This document shows, in pieces, positions 59,426 to 64,000 of a stretch of DNA of 64,000 bases (position 1 is the first letter of the stretch; each line of letters opens with the position of its first letter). The position numbers and the translations under genes were made by a program. The stretch lies in the NCBI RefSeq assembly GCF_003386095.1, contig NZ_QREG01000003.1, positions 248,001 through 312,000 of the forward strand, given 5' to 3'. A model generated the notes under the pieces. That model was not told the DNA's origin, made no database searches, and saw nothing but the letters and a program-made list of their open reading frames with translations. The DNA is from Marinoscillum furvescens DSM 4134 (GTDB lineage Bacteria; Bacteroidota; Bacteroidia; Cytophagales; Cyclobacteriaceae).

Positions 59426-61570
59426 TTAATTTCTTGGCAGGGTAAATTTCACCACGGTCCCATTTCCATGAGGCTCAGCCCATATTTTGCCCTGGTGTGT
59501 CTCTACAAATTCACGCGAAAGCGATAAACCAAGACCTGTACCTGCCTCTCCTTCCGTGCCTGAGTCAAACGTGGCTCCCAGGTCAAAAATATCCTCATCT
59601 GGTAGCCCGATCCCTTCATCTTCAATAGAGAATAAAAATTCCCCCGGCATTTCTTCCAGATTCAATGTAATCTTGTTTCCACGAGGAGTATACTTTACCG
59701 CATTGCTGAGCACATTTCGAATGACTGTCTGGATCATTTCCGCATCTGCCCGTACAAATACTTTCTCATTCAAATTGTTCTCTACTTTCAGCTCCTTAGC
59801 CGCAATGCTCGTGTGTAGCAGTTCGATAGTATCCTTCATTAATTGAGAAGCATCTACGTTTCTAAACTGTGGGTTAATACCTGACAACTGACTTTTGGCC
59901 CATTTGAGCATATTGTCAAGGAATTCGCTAACACTTCTCAAACGATGCCTCGTCTGTATTACGCTTTGCCTAAAACGCTCTTCATCCAGCCCACCTTCGA
60001 GCAGCATGTTGAGGCTGCCTTCCAACCCAAAAAGCGGATTGCGAATATCATGAGACAGCAAGGATATCATCTTTTCTTTTGCATTATTAAGCGCCTCTAG
60101 TTGGGCATTCTGCTCATTGAGGATGATTTTAGACCTTCGCTCATTCAGCCTGTTTCGATTGATCAAATAGACCACCACAATGAGAAACACCACAATCACA
60201 AGCACTAAAACAAAGAGGTTCCTGCGTTCACTTTCAGCCCGGTCAGCTCTGGCTTGCTCCGAGGCAATGGCAAATTCCATCTCCTTTTTATCCTGCTGAA
60301 AAGCAAATTCCGTTTCTAGTTTAGCCGTATTCTGTATTTGCTCTTTGTTCAGCAGGCTATCACTGGCCGACTTAAATTTCTCCAGGTAGACAAGTGATTT
60401 TTCCCAATCTTTCCCCTCCTTGTAGTACTCATAAAGTGCTCTCGAAGCATCGCGCTTAAGATCAGTACGCCCTACAGAATCCGCTATCGAATAAGCTTTT
60501 TCCCACAATCGCTGAGCTTTTGCCTTCCTGCCAAGTTCAGCGTAATAATTCCCCAACACTATTTGATTCGCGCTTACTACGGATCGCTCTTTGCAAGACT
60601 GAGCCTCTTTCATACTTTTCTCAGCATAGTACCTTGTAGAGTCCAATACACCCAGGTCTAAGTAAGCTTGAGCCTTGTGGGCTAAAGGATACATTAGAAA
60701 GCAATTACTCTCTGACCAGTGCTGCATGCATAAATTCAGCTTTCCTATAGCCTCCTCAGGCTTCTGCATTTTCAGCAACGACTCAGCCCAGTTGACGTAG
60801 ATATTTCCCAGGTACTCATCTGTCAGCAAACTGTCACCTGAGAGCGCTTGCTGGTAGTACACGACCGAATTTTCCAGGTCGTTCATATTCTTATAGGTAT
60901 TACCCAAAGAGATCAGACAAACCAGATAATTGCGCCACGCAGCCAGTCCCTCGTAGATGTTCAGGGCTACAAACTGATTGCGGAGGGCAGCAGCATGATC
61001 ACCTAGTGTGCTGTACTTATTGCCCAGGTTATTGTAGGCATTAGCCATTCCCAGACTGTCTTGCAATTCAGTCAGGATGGGGATGGCCCGCTTCAGCAAG
61101 GCAATAGACGAATCATATTGATTGAAATCTGATAAAAGGCTGGAAAGGTTGGTCATGGTGAGTGCCTGACTTTGCCTGTAACCTTCCTGCTCCGCCAGCA
61201 TATAGCTTTGATAAAAATAATGGGCAGAGGAGTCGAACTTACCTACAATGCGATAGCAAATACCCAGATTAGAAAGTAGCTTGGCATACCCCAATGAAGT
61301 TTCGTCAGTACTAGTTTTGCGAATTACTGAATCGCCAAACTCAAGGGCACGCTCCATGTTGCCCTTCATGGCATATTCCTGAATGAGTCGGGCATATGCA
61401 TTAAGTCGAACGTGTGAGTCCTCACTTCTTGTAGCCTCGTGCAGGCTATCCAAAAATTCAGTTCGCTGAGCGGATAACGATCCGGACGAAATGAACACCA
61501 TGCAAAATGAGAAAAGGAATTTCTTCAACGGAAAGTTGAATAGGTGCACGAATGTTAGTTTTTGTTTCAT
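59426..61570 (-). CDS. TPR-containing sensor histidine kinase
   Basis: A 714-residue kinase. Signal peptide or helix at about 15-35, six or more tetratricopeptide repeats in the periplasm (about 40-390), a coiled coil (about 395-445), and one membrane helix (about 449-470, LFVLVLVIVVFLIVVVYLI). HisKA carries phospho-acceptor His507 in LLSHDIRNPLFG, and the ATPase domain shows the N box (RNVLSNAVKY), G1 (EDEGIGLPDED) and G2 (GTGLGLSLSREF). TPR kinases of this design often sit beside LytTR regulators in Bacteroidota, so the regulator at 58722 is the likely partner (inference). Last gene end is nine bases from the regulator's stop. Confidence 0.9.
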   Translation of the reverse strand: MKQKLTFVHLFNFPLKKFLFSFCMVFISSGSLSAQRTEFLDSLHEATRSEDSHVRLNAYARLIQEYAMKGNMERALEFGDSVIRKTSTDETSLGYAKLLSNLGICYRIVGKFDSSAHYFYQSYMLAEQEGYRQSQALTMTNLSSLLSDFNQYDSSIALLKRAIPILTELQDSLGMANAYNNLGNKYSTLGDHAAALRNQFVALNIYEGLAAWRNYLVCLISLGNTYKNMNDLENSVVYYQQALSGDSLLTDEYLGNIYVNWAESLLKMQKPEEAIGKLNLCMQHWSESNCFLMYPLAHKAQAYLDLGVLDSTRYYAEKSMKEAQSCKERSVVSANQIVLGNYYAELGRKAKAQRLWEKAYSIADSVGRTDLKRDASRALYEYYKEGKDWEKSLVYLEKFKSASDSLLNKEQIQNTAKLETEFAFQQDKKEMEFAIASEQARADRAESERRNLFVLVLVIVVFLIVVVYLINRNRLNERRSKIILNEQNAQLEALNNAKEKMISLLSHDIRNPLFGLEGSLNMLLEGGLDEERFRQSVIQTRHRLRSVSEFLDNMLKWAKSQLSGINPQFRNVDASQLMKDTIELLHTSIAAKELKVENNLNEKVFVRADAEMIQTVIRNVLSNAVKYTPRGNKITLNLEEMPGEFLFSIEDEGIGLPDEDIFDLGATFDSGTEGEAGTGLGLSLSREFVETHQGKIWAEPHGNGTVVKFTLPRN

Positions 61571-62030
61571 TAGGCTTTCTTGGTGGTAGGTGATCCGATG
61601 CTCATTATATGGTACATCTCGACAATGATAAGACAGATTTTAGGCATTATCACCAACGGCTTTGTGATTTTGTGCAAATCAAATCTCTACCGTTTCCAGC
61701 ACACACTCAACTATCATTACCCTTGCTAAAAAATTGAATAAGGCAACACGCCAGATTATCCGGTATAAGATTAACCCTCCCAAATAGCCGGATTTCCTAT
61801 ACCAAAACCTCATCGTACCGAAGGGCTTTCACAAACGCTGAAGGTGCTCCTCAAAATTCAAGTTCTTAGCATGAAAACCAAACACCACGCACACGATATT
61901 GAACACTAACCCGATCATCTAGTGTGGTTTCACCCAAAGAGTACCTAAAATCCAACTAATGAAAATATGCGGCACTCAAACTGCCTGATCCGGTGCGGAA
62001 AACAAAAGTGAATGCCGATGAGCTCTGCTC
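61571..62030. other. intergenic region of 460 bp
   Basis: Between the kinase (starts at 61570, minus) and dihydroorotase (ends at 62031, minus). No gene, RNA or convincing terminator was found. Only very short open frames occur. It probably contains the kinase promoter, but no TAnnTTTG match was seen. Confidence 0.55.
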
Positions 62031-63374
62031 TTACCTTTCAAACGCCAAACGCTCGCCTTTTTTGGATTCATCAAACTGACCGTCGGCATAGGCTAGATGT
62101 CCGCTGACCCATACTTTTTCTACAGAAGACTTAAAGGTGTGCCCCTCAAACGGCGACCAGCCACACTTGCTCAACACGTTTGCCTTAGATACTGTCCAGG
62201 GTTTGTTGAGGTCTACCAGTGCCAAATCCGCAAAGTAGCCCTCCCGCAGGTAGCCACGCTCTGCCACTTCAAAACACTGCGCCGGAGCATGACAAGCCTT
62301 TTCTACAATTCGCTCCAGACTAATTTTACCCTCATGGTAAAAGTCCAGCAGCGCCACCAGCGAATGCTGTACAAGTGGTCCACCAGACGGTGCCTTGGTG
62401 TATGGATTTTCTTTTTCAGCGATGGTATGAGGCGCATGGTCTGTAGCGATCACATCTATGCGGTCATCCAGCAGGGCTTCCCATATCTGGCTGCGATCAT
62501 TGGCAGACTTCACCGCAGGGTTCCATTTGATCCACTGTGCCTTCTCGGCATAGTCTGCATCCGTAAACCAAAGGTGGTGGATGCAGGCCTCCGAGGTGAT
62601 GCGTTTCTCAATAAGTGGCCGGTCATTTCCAAACAGGTTGGTTTCCTTTCCTGTAGAAATGTGTAGGATATGCAAACGAGTATTGTGCTTTTTGGCCAAT
62701 GCCACCGCCATGGAGGAGCTCAAGTAGCACGCCTCCTCACTGCGGATTACCGGGTGTAGATGAAAAGGAATATCGTCTCCATATTCCGCAATGTGCGCTT
62801 CCATGTTTTTGCGGATGGTGCCTTCGTCCTCACAGTGTGTAGCCAGCAATATGGGCGCATTGGCATAGAGCTTTTCCAAAGTAGACTCATCATCCACCAG
62901 CATATTGCCTGTAGACGAGCCCATAAATACCTTGATACCGCAGACGGTCTTCGGGTCTGTTTTGAGCACCTCGTCCAGGTTGTCATTGGTGGCACCCATA
63001 AAAAAGGAGTAGTTGGCTAGCGACTTTTCCCTTCCCAGCTGATACTTGGACTCTAGCAGCTCTTGTGTTACGGTCTGGGGTACCACATTGGGCATTTCCA
63101 TAAAAGACGTCACCCCGCCGGCTACAGCGGATTTAGCTTCGGTATATATCTCCGCCTTGTGCGTAAGGCCGGGCTCACGAAAGTGCACCTGATCATCGAT
63201 CAGGCCAGGCAGCAGGTGCTTGCCTTCTCCATCTATCTCGAGCACGTTTCCATCCACACTGATCTCCGGGGCTATTTTTGCGATGCGCTGCCCTTCTATC
63301 AAGACGTCACCCGCAGTGATTTTGCCTTCGTTTACGATTTGAATGTTTTTGATCAGGTATCTGGATGTGCTCAT
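62031..63374 (-). CDS. pyrC: dihydroorotase
   Basis: A 447-residue class I type amidohydrolase catalysing cyclisation of carbamoyl aspartate to dihydroorotate in pyrimidine synthesis. Motifs: DDQVHFREPGL (residues 60-70), the Lys of CGIKVFMG (carboxylated Lys of the family), ATHCED, LHILHIS and ATDHAPHT. The first metal His of the usual D-x-H-x-H is Gln62 here, so the pattern is Q-x-H. I believe this is usual in Bacteroidota members, but metal binding may differ. The gene stands alone on the minus strand. Confidence 0.9.
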   Translation of the reverse strand: MSTSRYLIKNIQIVNEGKITAGDVLIEGQRIAKIAPEISVDGNVLEIDGEGKHLLPGLIDDQVHFREPGLTHKAEIYTEAKSAVAGGVTSFMEMPNVVPQTVTQELLESKYQLGREKSLANYSFFMGATNDNLDEVLKTDPKTVCGIKVFMGSSTGNMLVDDESTLEKLYANAPILLATHCEDEGTIRKNMEAHIAEYGDDIPFHLHPVIRSEEACYLSSSMAVALAKKHNTRLHILHISTGKETNLFGNDRPLIEKRITSEACIHHLWFTDADYAEKAQWIKWNPAVKSANDRSQIWEALLDDRIDVIATDHAPHTIAEKENPYTKAPSGGPLVQHSLVALLDFYHEGKISLERIVEKACHAPAQCFEVAERGYLREGYFADLALVDLNKPWTVSKANVLSKCGWSPFEGHTFKSSVEKVWVSGHLAYADGQFDESKKGERLAFER

Positions 63375-63481
63375 GATGCTTTGGTTTTAGTGCGAGCTGC
63401 AAAAATGGCACAGATGCCTCAATACAACAAAGGGCCAGCTAAATACCGACCCTTTGTTTTTCATTTTATCTGATTCTTTCG

Positions 63482-64000
63482 TTAGTCATTGAGCTTTACC
63501 CGCTCCTCGCGGTTGGCTAGCTCCCATGCAGTATGAAATACCAGCTTGGCACGCTCAGTCATCACGTCAAACTCAATTTTTTCAATCGTATCCGTAGGCT
63601 TGTGATAGTCGGCATGGGTTCCGTTGAAATAAAAAATGATCGGAATGTCATTTTTTGCAAAGTTGTAGTGGTCGGACCGGTAGTAGTAGCGGTTCGGATC
63701 GTTTTCGTCATTATAAGTATAGTCCAGCTCCAGATTTACCGAGCGCTTGTTGGCCGCCTCCGACAGGTCATGCAGCTCTTGCGATAGCTTATCCGCACCG
63801 ATCACATACACGTAGTTTGGATTGTCCTCGTGTGCAGCATCTACCCGGCCTACCATGTCCACGTTGAGGTTGGTCACGGTATTTTCCAGCGGATACACGG
63901 GGTTGTTGGTATAGTATTTACTGCCTAGCAATCCTTTTTCTTCTCCAGACACCGTCATGAAGAGGATGCTGCGCTTGGGTCGGTCGCCTTTTTTGGCCGC
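63482..64000 (-). CDS. M28 family zinc peptidase (C-terminal part only)
   Basis: The frame is open to the right edge, so the true start lies beyond it. The visible 172 residues include the catalytic and metal-binding parts of an M28 aminopeptidase: ILFMTVSGEEKGLLGS with Glu pair, NVDMVGR with Asp, RSDHYNFAK and HADYHKPTDTIE with the metal His. Such peptidases are usually exported; the signal peptide is outside the window. The stop is at 63482, about 105 bases upstream of dihydroorotase. Confidence 0.85.
   Translation of the reverse strand, partial: AAKKGDRPKRSILFMTVSGEEKGLLGSKYYTNNPVYPLENTVTNLNVDMVGRVDAAHEDNPNYVYVIGADKLSQELHDLSEAANKRSVNLELDYTYNDENDPNRYYYRSDHYNFAKNDIPIIFYFNGTHADYHKPTDTIEKIEFDVMTERAKLVFHTAWELANREERVKLND

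Noticed and set aside
61571-62030. Possible small RNA or peptide gene in the 460-bp gap
   Set aside because: No stable hairpin with T-run, no conserved RNA pattern and only frames of about a dozen codons were found.

Overview
The window reads as a chromosome segment of a Bacteroidota bacterium, most likely a gliding marine Cytophagales-type organism. Support comes from type IX secretion (T9SS) components (a PorZ-like protein, a PorP/SprF-like protein, a CHU_C-type C-terminal sorting domain), the order NAD kinase - two DUF6089 proteins - uppS - bamA - two ompH/skp genes, the Cys-type CcmE, and exact TAnnTTTG -7 boxes ahead of some genes. No tRNA, rRNA, transposase, integrase or CRISPR array was found. 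The left 39 kb is dense housekeeping DNA; the right part is accessory.

Layout: (1) 1-5344: RsmI-like methylase (partial), DUF2905, hydrolases, pdxJ, YqeY, CvpA, CBS protein, nadK. (2) 5391-11756: outer-membrane biogenesis (two DUF6089 proteins, uppS, bamA, two Skp-like chaperones), closed by a strong terminator. (3) 11825-17698 (minus): chromate transporter, 2-oxoglutarate oxygenase, recO, porZ, tdk, ferredoxin; then an acidic protein on the plus strand. (4) 19171-33087 (minus): a 14-gene colinear block with the rod system (mreBCD-mrdA-rodA), purH, purN, a UbiA-type prenyltransferase, a DUF2520 protein and cytochrome c maturation genes (ccmF, ccmE, ccmD, ccmC, ccmB). (5) 33148-36656: nucleotide-sugar genes (uronate epimerase, rfbB, rfbA, rfbC; rfbD absent). 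(6) 36643-47401 (minus): DUF547, then a 2727-residue Calx-beta surface protein with CHU_C sorting domain and its PorP/SprF-like partner, here fused to thrombospondin type 3 repeats and an OmpA domain.

(7) 47874-52685 is an accessory cassette: a tail-collar (MdpB-like) protein, a periplasmic-binding-protein fold without signal peptide, a formyltransferase with intact N-H-D triad, a SAM methyltransferase-like protein and a PhyH-type dioxygenase. (8) 52862-54324 holds two coupled genes of unknown function. (9) 54350-58489 is the most unusual locus: a tightly packed minus-strand operon (zinc ribbon, three DUF2589-type paralogues, a 75-residue protein, a membrane-anchored GH25 lysozyme) followed by an A/T-rich gene fusing an endonuclease/exonuclease/phosphatase-fold domain to an OTU cysteine-protease domain. 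A LytTR response regulator is divergent from the operon, and two perfect 11-bp direct repeats with 21-bp period, the geometry expected for a LytTR dimer, lie between them. A TPR histidine kinase follows. I propose this as a candidate undescribed envelope-remodelling or effector-delivery system; that is inference from gene content. (10) The window ends with dihydroorotase and a partial M28 peptidase.
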